Below, piece after piece: positions 8,374-17,093 of a DNA stretch of 64,000 bases. Positions within the stretch are counted from its first letter, which is position 1; each line of letters opens with the position of its first letter. Made by a program: the position numbers and the translations under genes. The notes beneath the pieces were generated by a model. The model ran no database searches and had not been told where the DNA came from. It saw only the letters and a list, made by a program, of their open reading frames with translations. The DNA comes from an uncultured Rhodobacter sp. (lineage in GTDB: Bacteria > Pseudomonadota > Alphaproteobacteria > Rhodobacterales > Rhodobacteraceae): contig CAMFII010000011.1 in assembly GCA_945952585.1 (NCBI GenBank), positions 1 through 64,000 on the forward strand, written 5' to 3'.

Positions 8374-9258
8374 TCATGGAGCTTCCTCGAAGAAGTCGAG
8401 GATGGTGGTATTCGCGTCGAGTCCCGAGAAAGGCCCGGCGCGTCGTCCGCCGGGCCAAGCGTGGTCGAAGCCCTCCAGCGCCATGACCTTAACGGCGATC
8501 CTGCCATCCGGCAGTCGCCACTCGCGCGTGACGACAGGGGTTCCGTCTGTCCCAATTGTTCGCCCCTGCATCTGGACAAGCGGGCCGTTCCAGGCAGAGG
8601 CGAAGGCAGCGGCGGTGTCCGATACGGAGGCGAAGGGCACCTGGGCGAAGCTTTTCTCTCCCTTGCCGCCCGTGAAAGGCACCATCCGGTCAGCGGTCCC
8701 GTGGATGTGCAACAATGCCACGGCGGCTTCGACGCGGAAGGAGGGGTCCATCGTGCCGGCAACTCCCGCCACGGCCCTTACCTTGTCTGGCCGGCCCGCC
8801 GCATAGCGCTCGGCCATCATGCTGCCATTCGACATGCCGGTGACATAGACGCGCCGCGCATCGAGGCCGAAGCGGCCCGTCGCGTCGGCCAGGACGGAGT
8901 CGAGAAAGGCCATGTCATCGACGTGCGTGACCTGCGCATAGGCGCAGCAATAACCGGCGTTCCAGGTCAGCAGCCGCGTCCGCCCCGATCCGGCCGGATA
9001 GATCACCGCATAGCCGCGCGCCGTCGCCGGCGCCGAGAGACCGGAATTGCGGGCAAACTGGTCCGGGTTCCCGCCGCCGCCATGCAACGCCAGAAGGACC
9101 GGAGCGCCCGCATGTTCGGCGGGCAGGTCGATCCGGTACCAGCGTCCGTTGGCAAGCTCGACCGTCTGGCTTCCGGCGTGAAGCGGCAATGAGGTCATCA
9201 GCGCCAGGACAAGAACCGCGAGGGCGGGTAGCAGCGGCAGGTTGAAGAGACGGCGCAT
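8374..9258 (-). CDS. Secreted PHB depolymerase/feruloyl-esterase (LpqC-like) family hydrolase
   Basis: A 294-residue alpha/beta hydrolase with an N-terminal signal peptide of about 28 residues ending near LHAG. The serine nucleophile lies in GMSNGS, the acid in HGTADRMVPF and the histidine in GFDHAWPGG, matching the extracellular PHB depolymerase/esterase LpqC family. The HGGGGN segment supplies the oxyanion hole. It should hydrolyse polyester or aryl esters in the periplasm or outside the cell; no substrate-binding domain is attached, so polymer activity is uncertain. A GGAG ribosome site precedes the ATG at 9258. Confidence 0.85.
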   Translation of the reverse strand: MRRLFNLPLLPALAVLVLALMTSLPLHAGSQTVELANGRWYRIDLPAEHAGAPVLLALHGGGGNPDQFARNSGLSAPATARGYAVIYPAGSGRTRLLTWNAGYCCAYAQVTHVDDMAFLDSVLADATGRFGLDARRVYVTGMSNGSMMAERYAAGRPDKVRAVAGVAGTMDPSFRVEAAVALLHIHGTADRMVPFTGGKGEKSFAQVPFASVSDTAAAFASAWNGPLVQMQGRTIGTDGTPVVTREWRLPDGRIAVKVMALEGFDHAWPGGRRAGPFSGLDANTTILDFFEEAP

Positions 9259-9319
9259 CGGCGGGCTCCGGTCCGGGGTTCATGACCGTCAAACGCGGAA
9301 ACCGTCGACTTCCGTCGCG

Positions 9320-9787
9320 TCAGGGATGTGCCGGCCCGTAAAGCTGCGCGGCCCGGCGTTCGAAGGCGCGGACAATGCGCTGCATGGCGTCATTGAACAC
9401 CACCCCGATGATGCCCTGGAGGATGGCATTGCGGAATTCGAAGTCGACGAAGAAGTCGACCTCGCATCCGCCTTCGGGACGGTCCCGGAAATGCCAGTGG
9501 CTCTTCATGTGGCGGAACGGGCCGTCGAGATATTCGGTCTCGATCCGCATCTTCTCGGGCAGAAGCGTCACCCGGCTGCCGAAGCGTTCGCGGAACACCT
9601 TGAACGAGATGACAAGATCCGCCTCCATCACCTCGCCGCCGGGTTCTCCGGCGATCGGCATGCGCGAGCGGATGCGGGCCGCGGCGTTCCAGGGCAGGAA
9701 TTCCGGATATTTGGCCACGTCGGCAACCAGATCGTACATCTGGCGGGCAGAATAGGGCAGGGCCTTGGTCTCTGAATGGGTCGGCAT
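9320..9787 (-). CDS. COQ10/RatA-type SRPBCC protein (ubiquinone-binding)
   Basis: A 155-residue START-like protein beginning MPTHSETKALPYSARQMYDL, typical of the COQ10/RatA family: YPEFLPWN near residue 27, a DGPF segment mid-protein and LQGIIGVVFNDAMQRIVRAF at the C-terminal helix. In eukaryotes and alphaproteobacteria the family binds ubiquinone and supports respiration. ATG 9787 is chosen because AGGGA lies 5-10 bases upstream; an upstream ATG at 9811 lacks a ribosome site. It diverges from hpt. Confidence 0.88.
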   Translation of the reverse strand: MPTHSETKALPYSARQMYDLVADVAKYPEFLPWNAAARIRSRMPIAGEPGGEVMEADLVISFKVFRERFGSRVTLLPEKMRIETEYLDGPFRHMKSHWHFRDRPEGGCEVDFFVDFEFRNAILQGIIGVVFNDAMQRIVRAFERRAAQLYGPAHP

Positions 9788-9870
9788 CGGCTTCCCTGCG
9801 GCTTCTGTCATCGGCGCGTGACTTGGCAGGGGCTTTTCGTTAAACCCGCGTGGGAAATCAAGGGGCCGAC

Positions 9871-10419
9871 ATGCCGCAGAAACCTTACGTGATCGACCGG
9901 ATGATCTCGGCCAAGTCCATCGCTGCACGGGTCGAGGCGCTGGCCCGCGACATCACCCATCATTTCGAGGGCACCGACAAGCTGGTGGTCGTGGGCCTCT
10001 TGCGTGGCTCCTTCGTCTTCATCGCCGACCTCGTGCGCGAGATCGACCTGCCGGTCGAGGTCGATTTCCTCGAAGCCTCGTCCTACGGCAACGCGACCGA
10101 GTCCTCGCGCGAGGTGCGTATCCTCAAAGACCTTTCCGGCGAGATTGCCGGCCGCGACGTGTTGGTGGTCGAGGATATCGTCGACACCGGCTTCACCCTG
10201 AACCATGTCGTGAACCTGCTGCGCGCGCGCGGGCCGAAGCGGCTCGAGGTATGCGCGCTGCTCGACAAGCCGTCGCGGCGTGAGGTCGACATCCGCGCCA
10301 CCTGGACCGGTTTCGAGATCCCTGACGAGTTCGTTGTGGGGTACGGAATCGATTACGCGCAACGGAACCGGAACCTGCCATATATCGGCAAGGTGCGTTT
10401 CCTCGATCCTGCCGCCTGA
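9871..10419 (+). CDS. hpt: Hypoxanthine phosphoribosyltransferase
   Basis: A 182-residue purine-salvage enzyme converting hypoxanthine (and usually guanine) plus PRPP to the nucleotide. The PRPP-binding signature [11 protein letters not shown] lies at residues 97-107, and the flexible-loop region SSYGNAT and the C-terminal [13 protein letters not shown] are typical. ATG 9871 with AAGGGG upstream is preferred over the in-frame GTG at 9850. Cytoplasmic. No operon partner is evident: the next gene starts 219 bases downstream and belongs to a different pathway. Confidence 0.94.
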   Translation: MPQKPYVIDRMISAKSIAARVEALARDITHHFEGTDKLVVVGLLRGSFVFIADLVREIDLPVEVDFLEASSYGNATESSREVRILKDLSGEIAGRDVLVVEDIVDTGFTLNHVVNLLRARGPKRLEVCALLDKPSRREVDIRATWTGFEIPDEFVVGYGIDYAQRNRNLPYIGKVRFLDPAA

Positions 10420-10547
10420 GCAAGACCGTCCAGCACGAGAGTTCCTGTTCGCGCGGCCGTGATCCAGCGTGACGGCTTCGTGAACAATATCGGCAAGACG
10501 CAGCCGAAATCGGCGGAAAACGCCCTAAACCATAGGGGTATTTTGCT

Positions 10548-10569
10548 GTCTGCACCGTAAGTTGCAGAC
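10548..10569. promoter_or_regulatory. Inverted repeat upstream of the class II cytochrome gene
   Basis: A 7-bp inverted repeat, GTCTGCA and TGCAGAC, with an 8-bp spacer, 70 bases before the cytochrome start codon. It could be an operator or a leader hairpin. It is not a recognisable Fnr-type site. Confidence 0.35.
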
Positions 10570-10638
10570 GATTTTACTTCATGAAGCCAAAGACATCCGT
10601 TTAGCTTTCCCGACGTCATGCAGAGCACAGGAGCAGAC

Positions 10639-11106
10639 ATGAAATTCGGTTTCCTCGCCGCCGGCCTTGCCGCGGCCCTTGCGACCGCCGCGATCGCGCA
10701 AGATGCGGAAGATCCCTTTGCCGACGCCGTCGAGTCCCGCCACGGCCTGATGCTGCTGATGGCGCAGAACCTCGGGACGCTCGGCGGCATGGCCAAGGGC
10801 GAGACGCCCTATGACTCGGCGGTTGCCGGCAAGGCGGCCGACAACATCGCGGCGCTCGCCTCGGTTTTGAGCATGGATCTTTTCCCGGCCGGGTCGGAGT
10901 ATGGAAAGGCAGCCGACAGCTTTGCCCTGCCGTCGATCTGGACCGATCAGGCCAACTTCGTGGCCAAGATCAACGCCCTGAACGAAGCCTCCAATGCGAT
11001 GACCGCCGATGCGAAAAAGGACCTCGCCTCGCTGCAGGCTGGCATGAACAGCATCGGCGGGGCTTGTGCTGCCTGCCACAAGGCCTACCGTCAGCCCGAA
11101 GAGTGA
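10639..11106 (+). CDS. cycF: Class II cytochrome c (cytochrome c554/c' type)
   Basis: A 155-residue periplasmic monoheme cytochrome. A 20-residue signal peptide ends at AIAQ, and the haem site CAACHK sits close to the C-terminus, as in the class II four-helix cytochromes. A Met-rich first helix (RHGLMLLMAQNL) could provide an axial Met, as in low-spin c554/c556 forms. The gene is followed 45 bases later by a membrane-anchored diheme cytochrome, the arrangement of the Rhodobacter sphaeroides cycFG operon; the symbol rests on that context. AGGAG lies 5 bases before ATG 10639. Confidence 0.8.
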   Translation: MKFGFLAAGLAAALATAAIAQDAEDPFADAVESRHGLMLLMAQNLGTLGGMAKGETPYDSAVAGKAADNIAALASVLSMDLFPAGSEYGKAADSFALPSIWTDQANFVAKINALNEASNAMTADAKKDLASLQAGMNSIGGACAACHKAYRQPEE

Positions 11107-11151
11107 TCGCCCGCGGTTGCTGAAGAAACGCCGCGCGCGCAGGAGTTCGGC

Positions 11152-12042
11152 ATGATGCGTGTCCTATTCGGACTGGTGCTTGTCGCCGCCGCTGCAGTTG
11201 CGGCTTTCCTTATCATCACCTGGCCCGAGCGCGGCGATGCCGTCGCGCTCGGTCAGCTTGGCGGCGATCCCGCGAAGGGCCAGACGCTGTTCTGGGCGGG
11301 CGGTTGCGCTTCGTGTCATGCGGCACCGGGGGCCGAGGGCGACGCAAGGCTGGCCCTGTCGGGGGGGATGCGCTTGTCCACGGCCTTCGGCACCTTCAGC
11401 GTCCCGAACATCTCGCCCGATCCCTTGCAGGGCATCGGCAACTGGACGCTCGCGGATTTCGAAGGCGCGCTGCGGCACGGCACTTCGCCCGACGGCAAGC
11501 ATTACTACCCGGCCTTCCCCTATACCTCCTACGCCCATGCGTCCGATCAGGACGTGGTCGATCTTTGGGCCTACATGCAGACCCTGCCGCTGTCCAATCG
11601 ACCGAACGATCCGCATGAATTGTCCTTTCCCTTCAACCAGCGTTTCCTCCTGGGCGGATGGAAGTTCCTGAACCTGACGACCGCCTGGGCGGTGCCGGAT
11701 CCGCTGACCCCGGAAGAAGAGCGCGGCCGCTATCTGGTCGAGGGCTTTGGCCATTGCGGCGAATGCCATACCCCGCGCAACGCCCTGGGCGGTCGCGACA
11801 TGGCGCGCTGGCTCGCGGGGGGGGCGAACCCGGAAGGCAAGGGCACGATCCCCAACATCACGCCGGCCAAGCTTGACTGGTCGAACGCCGACATCGCCGA
11901 ATACCTGAAGTCCGGCTTTACCCCCGATTACGACTCGGCCGGCGCACAGATGGCCGACGTGGTGACCAACATCTCGCACCTGACCGATGCGGACCGCCTT
12001 GCCATTGCCGCCTATCTGAAGAAGGTTCCTCCCCAGAACTGA
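11152..12042 (+). CDS. cycG: Membrane-anchored diheme cytochrome c (CycG-like)
   Basis: A 296-residue protein with an uncleaved N-terminal helix (residues 3-23) followed by two cytochrome c domains, each with a haem site: CASCH near residue 52 and CGECH near residue 202. The domains resemble the cytochrome subunits of alcohol and gluconate dehydrogenases. It probably carries electrons at the periplasmic face of the inner membrane. It lies directly after the class II cytochrome, as in R. sphaeroides cycFG. The start could be the first or second of two tandem ATGs (11152 or 11155); AGGAG precedes both. Confidence 0.85.
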   Translation: MMRVLFGLVLVAAAAVAAFLIITWPERGDAVALGQLGGDPAKGQTLFWAGGCASCHAAPGAEGDARLALSGGMRLSTAFGTFSVPNISPDPLQGIGNWTLADFEGALRHGTSPDGKHYYPAFPYTSYAHASDQDVVDLWAYMQTLPLSNRPNDPHELSFPFNQRFLLGGWKFLNLTTAWAVPDPLTPEEERGRYLVEGFGHCGECHTPRNALGGRDMARWLAGGANPEGKGTIPNITPAKLDWSNADIAEYLKSGFTPDYDSAGAQMADVVTNISHLTDADRLAIAAYLKKVPPQN

Positions 12043-12055
12043 GGGAGGCAAAGGT

Positions 12056-12682
12056 GTGATCCTGATCGGGCAGTATGATTCCCCCTTCGTGCGCCGCGTC
12101 GGCGTTGCGTTGCGGCTTTATGGCATGGAGTTCGAGCACCGGCCCTGGTCGGTCTTCGGCGATGCCGACAAGATCCGGCCCTATAACCCGCTGGTGCGTG
12201 TGCCGGTTCTCGTGCTGGACGATGGCGAGGCGCTGATCGAAAGCGGCGCGATCCTGGACCATCTGGACAGCCTCGTGCCCGAGGCGCGCGCGATGCTGCC
12301 GCGGTCGGGGGCGCAACGGCGCCAGGCCCTGCGGCGGGTGGCGCTGGCCACCGGGCTTGCCGACAAGGCGGTCAGCCTGTTCTACGAGAAACGCCTGCAC
12401 GATGTCGCTTCCGAGGTCTGGACCGCCCGTTGCCGCAGCCAGCTCGGCGCGACGCTGGAACGGCTCGACGCCGAGCGTGGCGCGATTTCATCGCCGTTCT
12501 GGCAGGGCGAGGCGATCGGCCATGCCGACATCGCGCTGGCCTGCGCCTGGCGGTTCGCGACCGAGGCGCATCCCGGCCTGATCGACGCCGCGACCTTTCC
12601 GGCCGTTGCCGAAGCCGCCGCGCGGATGGAGGCTTTGCCGGTCTTTGCCGAGATCAGCCAACCGTTCGTGGCGCCCGCTTAG
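12056..12682 (+). CDS. Glutathione S-transferase family protein
   Basis: A 208-residue cytoplasmic GST-fold protein. The N-terminal thioredoxin-like domain begins YDSPFVRRV, with Ser as likely catalytic residue, and has the conserved [10 protein letters not shown] cis-Pro loop and ESGAIL glutathione-binding motif; an all-helical C-terminal domain follows. The start is GTG at 12056, 13 bases after the diheme cytochrome stop, so it is probably in the same operon. A role in glutathione-dependent detoxification or maturation is inferred only from family. Its TAG stop interlocks with the TAA stop of the convergent CinA-type gene. Confidence 0.87.
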   Translation: MILIGQYDSPFVRRVGVALRLYGMEFEHRPWSVFGDADKIRPYNPLVRVPVLVLDDGEALIESGAILDHLDSLVPEARAMLPRSGAQRRQALRRVALATGLADKAVSLFYEKRLHDVASEVWTARCRSQLGATLERLDAERGAISSPFWQGEAIGHADIALACAWRFATEAHPGLIDAATFPAVAEAAARMEALPVFAEISQPFVAPA

Positions 12683-13161
12683 GCGAGGGCCTCGATCAGC
12701 AGCGCCAGCGCGTGCCGCACCGTCGCCTGGCGGACGGCGTCGCGGCCAATGGCGCCGAACTCCACCGTCTCTGACCAGACCAGCGCGCCATGACGGGCCA
12801 GTCCGAAGCAGACACGCCCCTCTGGCTTATGCTCAGACCCGCCCGGACCGGCGATGCCGGTGACCGAAACCGCCAGCGTCGCCGCCGAGCGGATCAGCGC
12901 CCCGTCGGCCATCTCGCGCGCCACTTCCTCGCTGACTGCGCCGTAGCGAACCAGCGCCTCGGGGCGGACGCCCAGCATCTCTTCCTTGGCGCTGTTCGAA
13001 TAGGTGACGAAGCCGCGGTCAAAGATGTCGGACGACCCCGCCACATCGGTGATCGCCCCGGCAATCAGTCCGCCGGTGCAACTTTCCGCGGTGGCGATCA
13101 TCGCCTTCTTCGCCCGGGCGAGGGACAGGAGGTTCACCGCTTCCGGCAGGGGCGCGGTCAC
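12679..13161 (-). CDS. CinA C-terminal domain protein (nicotinamide-nucleotide amidohydrolase, PncC-like)
   Basis: A 160-residue stand-alone CinA C-terminal domain. [11 protein letters not shown] near residue 26 and [11 protein letters not shown] are the family signatures. The family deamidates NMN to nicotinate mononucleotide for NAD recycling. The start is GTG at 13161, which overlaps the pgpA stop as GTGA, so translation is coupled. It is last in the ispDF-pgpA-cinA operon. Deamidase activity is inferred. Confidence 0.9.
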   Translation of the reverse strand: MTAPLPEAVNLLSLARAKKAMIATAESCTGGLIAGAITDVAGSSDIFDRGFVTYSNSAKEEMLGVRPEALVRYGAVSEEVAREMADGALIRSAATLAVSVTGIAGPGGSEHKPEGRVCFGLARHGALVWSETVEFGAIGRDAVRQATVRHALALLIEALA

Positions 13162-13646
13162 AGCATTATCCCGTGATAAAGACCGGCGGCGACCATCACC
13201 CCGATCCCGGCGAAAAGCCCCGCCCAAAGGTCGTCCAGCATCACCCCCGCCGCATCGCCGCGCGCATCAGCCGCGCCGACGAGCCAGGGTTTCCAGATGT
13301 CGAACAGGCGGAACAGCAGGAACGCCGCAACCGGCGCGGGCCAGGGCATCCAGCCATCCCATCCACGCGCCCAGAAGGCCGCCGAGGGGAACAGGAGCGC
13401 CACCCACTGCCCGGCGACCTCGTCGATGACGAATTCCGACGGGTCTTCGCCGGGGCGGTCGGACAGTTCCCGATTGACCGCCCAGAACCCGGCCCAGATG
13501 ACGACAGCGGTCATCAGGGCGAGGCCCGGAAATCCTGCGACCCGGTCGATGAGCATGCCGAGGGCGATCGCCACCGCCGAGCCCCAGGTGCCGGGGGCAG
13601 GGCGCAACAGCCCGGTGCCGAAAAATGTCGCGATCATCCGGCTCAT
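13158..13646 (-). CDS. pgpA: Phosphatidylglycerophosphatase A
   Basis: A 162-residue inner-membrane enzyme that dephosphorylates phosphatidylglycerophosphate to phosphatidylglycerol. Family signatures visible: [16 protein letters not shown] at the N-terminus, [10 protein letters not shown] in the middle and RLFDIWKPW with [10 protein letters not shown] toward the C-terminus. Membrane helices separate these motifs. The ATG overlaps the ispDF stop (ATGA) and its own stop overlaps the next start (GTGA), forming a tightly coupled three-gene operon. Confidence 0.94.
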   Translation of the reverse strand: MSRMIATFFGTGLLRPAPGTWGSAVAIALGMLIDRVAGFPGLALMTAVVIWAGFWAVNRELSDRPGEDPSEFVIDEVAGQWVALLFPSAAFWARGWDGWMPWPAPVAAFLLFRLFDIWKPWLVGAADARGDAAGVMLDDLWAGLFAGIGVMVAAGLYHGIML

Positions 13647-14776
13647 GCGGTCACCAGCGTCGCGGTGGCAAGCGCCGCGATCCCCTCTTCGCGCCCGGTA
13701 AAGCCCAGGCGTTCGCTAGTCGTCGCTTTTACGCTGACGCGGTCGGGCTCGATCCCGAGGATGCGCGCCAGTTCCGCCTGCATCGCCGCGGCATGCGGTC
13801 CGACCTTTGGTCGTTCGCAGATCAGCGTCACGTCGGCATTGGCAATGCGGAAGCCGCGCGCCGCGGCCCGGCCGGCGGCGTGGCGCAGGAAGATATGGCT
13901 TTCGGCGCCCTTCCATTGCGGGTCGGAGGGCGGGAAGTGGCGGCCGATATCGCCCTCGGCCAGCGCGCCGTAGATCGCATCGGTCAGTGCGTGCATGCCC
14001 ACATCGGCATCGGAATGGCCGACCAATCCGGCGCCATGCGGCACCTTCACCCCGCAGAGCCAGACATGATCGCCCGGCCCGAAGGCGTGGACGTCAAAGC
14101 CGTTGCCCAGACGGATGTCCATGGTGCGCCGTCCTTTCAGGATATGCTCCGCCCGGTCGAAATCGCTGGCGAAGGTCAGCTTCAGGTTCTCTTCCTCGCC
14201 CTCGACGATGGCGACAGTCAGTCCGGCGGCGCGGGCCACCTCGACATCGTCCGCCGCCCCGCCGGGATGGGCGCGGTGGGCGGCAAGGATCGGCCCGAAA
14301 CGGAACCCCTGCGGCGTCTGCGCCCGCCACAGATTCGTCCGGTCCTGCGTGCCCGTGACGACCAGCGCCTCTCCGCGCCAGAGCGCATCGGTGACCGGCA
14401 GGGCCGGGGCCGCACCCTCGGCGGTGTCGAGAGCGGAAATCACCCGTTGGATCAGGGCTTTGCTGACCAGGGGCCGCGCGCCGTCATGGATGAGGACCTT
14501 GTCCACGCCCATCAGGGCCAGCGCCTCCAGCGCGTTCCTGACCGAGGCATCCCGCGTTGCGCCCCCTGTCACGAAATCCACGTCGGGCAGGGTTTGTTCC
14601 GCCAGAAGATGGTCCTCGGGATGGATCACGACCAGCAGGTGATCGACCATGCCCCGGAAGGCCTCGATCGCATGGGCCAGCACAGGGCGGCCTGACAAGG
14701 CCCGCCATTGCTTGGGCGGCCCGTCACCCGCGCGGGTCCCGCGTCCGGCAGCCACGATGATGCCTGCAACTGTCAT
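13643..14776 (-). CDS. ispDF: Bifunctional IspD/IspF enzyme of the MEP isoprenoid pathway
   Basis: A 377-residue fusion. The N-terminal IspD domain (residues about 1-215) has the nucleotide-binding start [14 protein letters not shown] and the IHDGARPLV segment. It makes 4-diphosphocytidyl-methylerythritol. The C-terminal IspF domain begins at [20 protein letters not shown], with metal ligands Asp and His in DVH and the HSDADV motif, and cyclises the later intermediate. The fusion is common in alphaproteobacteria. ATG 14776 follows GGAG; a frame extending to 14890 lacks homology. A candidate promoter lies at 14802-14830. Confidence 0.96.
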   Translation of the reverse strand: MTVAGIIVAAGRGTRAGDGPPKQWRALSGRPVLAHAIEAFRGMVDHLLVVIHPEDHLLAEQTLPDVDFVTGGATRDASVRNALEALALMGVDKVLIHDGARPLVSKALIQRVISALDTAEGAAPALPVTDALWRGEALVVTGTQDRTNLWRAQTPQGFRFGPILAAHRAHPGGAADDVEVARAAGLTVAIVEGEEENLKLTFASDFDRAEHILKGRRTMDIRLGNGFDVHAFGPGDHVWLCGVKVPHGAGLVGHSDADVGMHALTDAIYGALAEGDIGRHFPPSDPQWKGAESHIFLRHAAGRAAARGFRIANADVTLICERPKVGPHAAAMQAELARILGIEPDRVSVKATTSERLGFTGREEGIAALATATLVTA

Positions 14777-14801
14777 CTTCGCTCCATAACGACCGGGCAT
14801 C

Positions 14802-14830
14802 TGTCTAGGGCAGGATGCGGGACGTGACAA
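14802..14830 (-). promoter_or_regulatory. Candidate sigma-70 promoter of ispDF-pgpA-cinA
   Basis: On the minus strand, TTGTCA (14830-14825), a 17-bp spacer and TAGACA (14807-14802). The start of transcription would fall near 14795, about 20 bases before the ispDF ATG. Confidence 0.45.
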
Positions 14831-14975
14831 TGCGGCGAAACCTTCGAGCATAAATGCACAAAAAATAGGCACATGCCCAGGATTGACCAATTTGTCAGGC
14901 CGGATCGTCCGCTGCCTCGGTTGTCATTCGGGGGCAGTGGGGCTACCTCGGGGCTGACGCACAAGGATTAGGCAT

Positions 14976-15980
14976 TTGTTCCTCCAGTCGGCCGCCGCCG
15001 CAAATGGCCTTCACATTGATCCCCCGGTCCTGCTGGCGCCCCTTGCCGGCATCACCGACCTGCCATTCCGCCGGCTGGTCGCCTCCTTCGGCGCGGGTCT
15101 GGTGGTGAGCGAGATGGTGGCCAGCCAGGAGGTCGTGCAGGCCCGCCCGCTGGCGCGTGCCCGGGCCGAGCTCGGCTTCGAGATGGATCGCACCTCGGTC
15201 CAGCTGGCGGGGCGCGAGGCCTATTGGATGGCCGAGGCGGCGAAATATGTCGAAGGGCAGGGCGCGCGGGTCATCGACATCAACATGGGCTGCCCGGCCA
15301 AGAAGGTGACGACCGGCTATTCCGGCTCGGCGCTGATGAAGACGCCCGACCATGCGCTGCGGCTGATCGAGGCTGTGGTGGGCGCGGTTTCGGTGCCGGT
15401 CACGCTCAAGACCCGGCTCGGCTGGGATGACGCGAGCCTGAACGCCGCCGACATCGCCCGACGGGCGGAAGAGGCGGGAATCGCCATGGTCACCATCCAC
15501 GGCCGCACGCGATGCCAGTTCTACACCGGCCGCGCCGACTGGGTGGCGATCCGCGCGGTGAAGGAGGCGGTCCGCATCCCGGTGATCGCCAATGGCGACA
15601 TCGTCGATGCCGAAACCGCGGCCGAGGCGCTGCGCCTCTCTGGCGCTGACGGGGTGATGGTGGGTCGTGGCGCCCAGGGCGCGCCCTGGCGGCTGGCCCA
15701 GATCGCGCACCTGCTGTTCGGAACCCCGGCGCCGGTTGTGCCCGAGGGCGAGGCGCTGGCCGATCTGGTCATCGGCCATTACGACGCGATGCTCGACTTC
15801 TACGGGCTCGAGCTTGGCCTCAAGGTCGCCCGCAAGCATCTCGGCTGGTATCTCGAAGAGGCGCGGCGCACCTCGCATCGTGGGCCGATCCTGACGGCGA
15901 CCGATCCGCAGGCCGTGCGCGCGGCGCTCCGCGCGGCCTTCCTTTCCGCTCCTGACGGCGAGACGAGGGAGGCGGCATGA
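14976..15980 (+). CDS. dusB: tRNA-dihydrouridine synthase (DusB/NifR3)
   Basis: A 334-residue flavoenzyme that reduces uridine in the tRNA D-loop. Signatures: LAPLAGITDLPFRRL at the start of the barrel, DINMGCPAKKV with the catalytic Cys, and NGDIV and GVMVGRGAQG at the FMN phosphate site. The start is TTG at 14976 with AAGGA 8 bases upstream. The TGA overlaps the ntrB ATG. This nifR3-ntrBC arrangement is the classic Rhodobacter/rhizobial nitrogen-regulation operon; why a tRNA modifier leads it is not established. Confidence 0.95.
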   Translation: MFLQSAAAANGLHIDPPVLLAPLAGITDLPFRRLVASFGAGLVVSEMVASQEVVQARPLARARAELGFEMDRTSVQLAGREAYWMAEAAKYVEGQGARVIDINMGCPAKKVTTGYSGSALMKTPDHALRLIEAVVGAVSVPVTLKTRLGWDDASLNAADIARRAEEAGIAMVTIHGRTRCQFYTGRADWVAIRAVKEAVRIPVIANGDIVDAETAAEALRLSGADGVMVGRGAQGAPWRLAQIAHLLFGTPAPVVPEGEALADLVIGHYDAMLDFYGLELGLKVARKHLGWYLEEARRTSHRGPILTATDPQAVRAALRAAFLSAPDGETREAA

Positions 15981-17080
15981 TGCCCTATCGCTCGCCCTAC
16001 CCGGTTCCGGGGGTGATCTGGGCCTCTCTGCCGATCCCTGCCTTCCTCATCGACCGCGAAGGCAAGCTGGTCGAGGTCAATCCGGCGGGCGAGACCTTCT
16101 TGAACGCCTCGGTCAAGGCGCTGCTGGGCGTGCCGGCCTTCGACCGCATCCATATCGACGCGCCGATGGATGAGGCGCTGGCCCGGGCGCGCTCCAACCA
16201 GTCGGCGCTGTTCATCAACGACGTGGACGTGACCTCGGGCGAGAAGCCGCCGGTGCAGTGCAACGTGCAGGTCGCACCGATGCACGACAATCCCGACATC
16301 CTGATGCTGCTAATCTCGCCCCGCGACATCGCCGACCGGCTGGGGCGCCTCGCCAATGCCAAGTCCTCGGCCAAGTCTGCGATCGGCATGGCCGAGATGC
16401 TGGCGCACGAGATCAAGAACCCGCTCGCCGGTATCACCGGCGCGGCGCAGCTTCTGTCGATGGGCCTTGGCCCCGAGGACCGCGAGCTGACCGACCTGAT
16501 CGTCGAGGAATCGCGCCGGATCGTGAAACTCCTTGAACAGGTCGAACAGTTCGGCAACCTGCGCCCGCCGGACCTGCGCGCGGTCAACATCCATGACGCG
16601 CTTGACCGCGCCCGTCGCTCGGCGCTGGTGGGGTTCGCGGCGAACATGACCATTCTCGAGGAATACGACCCCTCGCTGCCGCCGACGCTCGCCGACCCCG
16701 ACCAGCTGATGCAGGTCTTCCTCAACCTCATCAAGAACGCGGCCGAGGCGGCGGGACCGAAGGGCGGCGGCACGATCCGGCTCAAGACCTCTTACGACCA
16801 GTCGCTGCGCCTGCGGCGCAAGGACGGGTCGGGCCGCGCGCTGCCCTTGAAGATCGAGATCATCGACAACGGCCCGGGCATCCCGCCCGAAATCGCCCAG
16901 GACATCTTCGAACCCTTCGTCAGCGGGCGCGAGAACGGAACCGGACTGGGCCTCGCGCTCGTGTCCAAGATCATCAACGACCATGGCGGCTGGATCTCGG
17001 TCGACTCGGTGCCGGGGCGCACGGTGTTCCGCGTCTCGCTGCCGCGGGCGCCCAAGGACCTGGCACAGGACGTATCGTAA
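15977..17080 (+). CDS. ntrB: Nitrogen regulation sensor histidine kinase NtrB
   Basis: A 367-residue soluble kinase/phosphatase that controls NtrC according to nitrogen status through PII protein. A PAS domain (about residues 10-115) is followed by the HisKA helix with phospho-His144 in [12 protein letters not shown]. The ATPase domain has the N box [15 protein letters not shown], and the G boxes DNGPGIPP and GTGLGLAL. There is no membrane segment. It overlaps dusB by 4 bases and is followed 13 bases later by ntrC. Confidence 0.96.
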   Translation: MMPYRSPYPVPGVIWASLPIPAFLIDREGKLVEVNPAGETFLNASVKALLGVPAFDRIHIDAPMDEALARARSNQSALFINDVDVTSGEKPPVQCNVQVAPMHDNPDILMLLISPRDIADRLGRLANAKSSAKSAIGMAEMLAHEIKNPLAGITGAAQLLSMGLGPEDRELTDLIVEESRRIVKLLEQVEQFGNLRPPDLRAVNIHDALDRARRSALVGFAANMTILEEYDPSLPPTLADPDQLMQVFLNLIKNAAEAAGPKGGGTIRLKTSYDQSLRLRRKDGSGRALPLKIEIIDNGPGIPPEIAQDIFEPFVSGRENGTGLGLALVSKIINDHGGWISVDSVPGRTVFRVSLPRAPKDLAQDVS

Positions 17081-17093
17081 GGAGGCAGGACAA

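Noticed and set aside
10535-10546. GGGGTATTTTGC before the cytochrome gene, resembling the GTATTT repeat core
   Set aside because: It lies in a tandem 5' region, lacks the preceding CCC and hairpins, and has no AGAAGAA-like tail, so it is probably coincidental.
12679-14776. Possible sequencing or frameshift errors at the ispDF/pgpA/cinA junctions
   Set aside because: The 4-base ATGA and GTGA overlaps are normal translational coupling, and all three proteins are full length.
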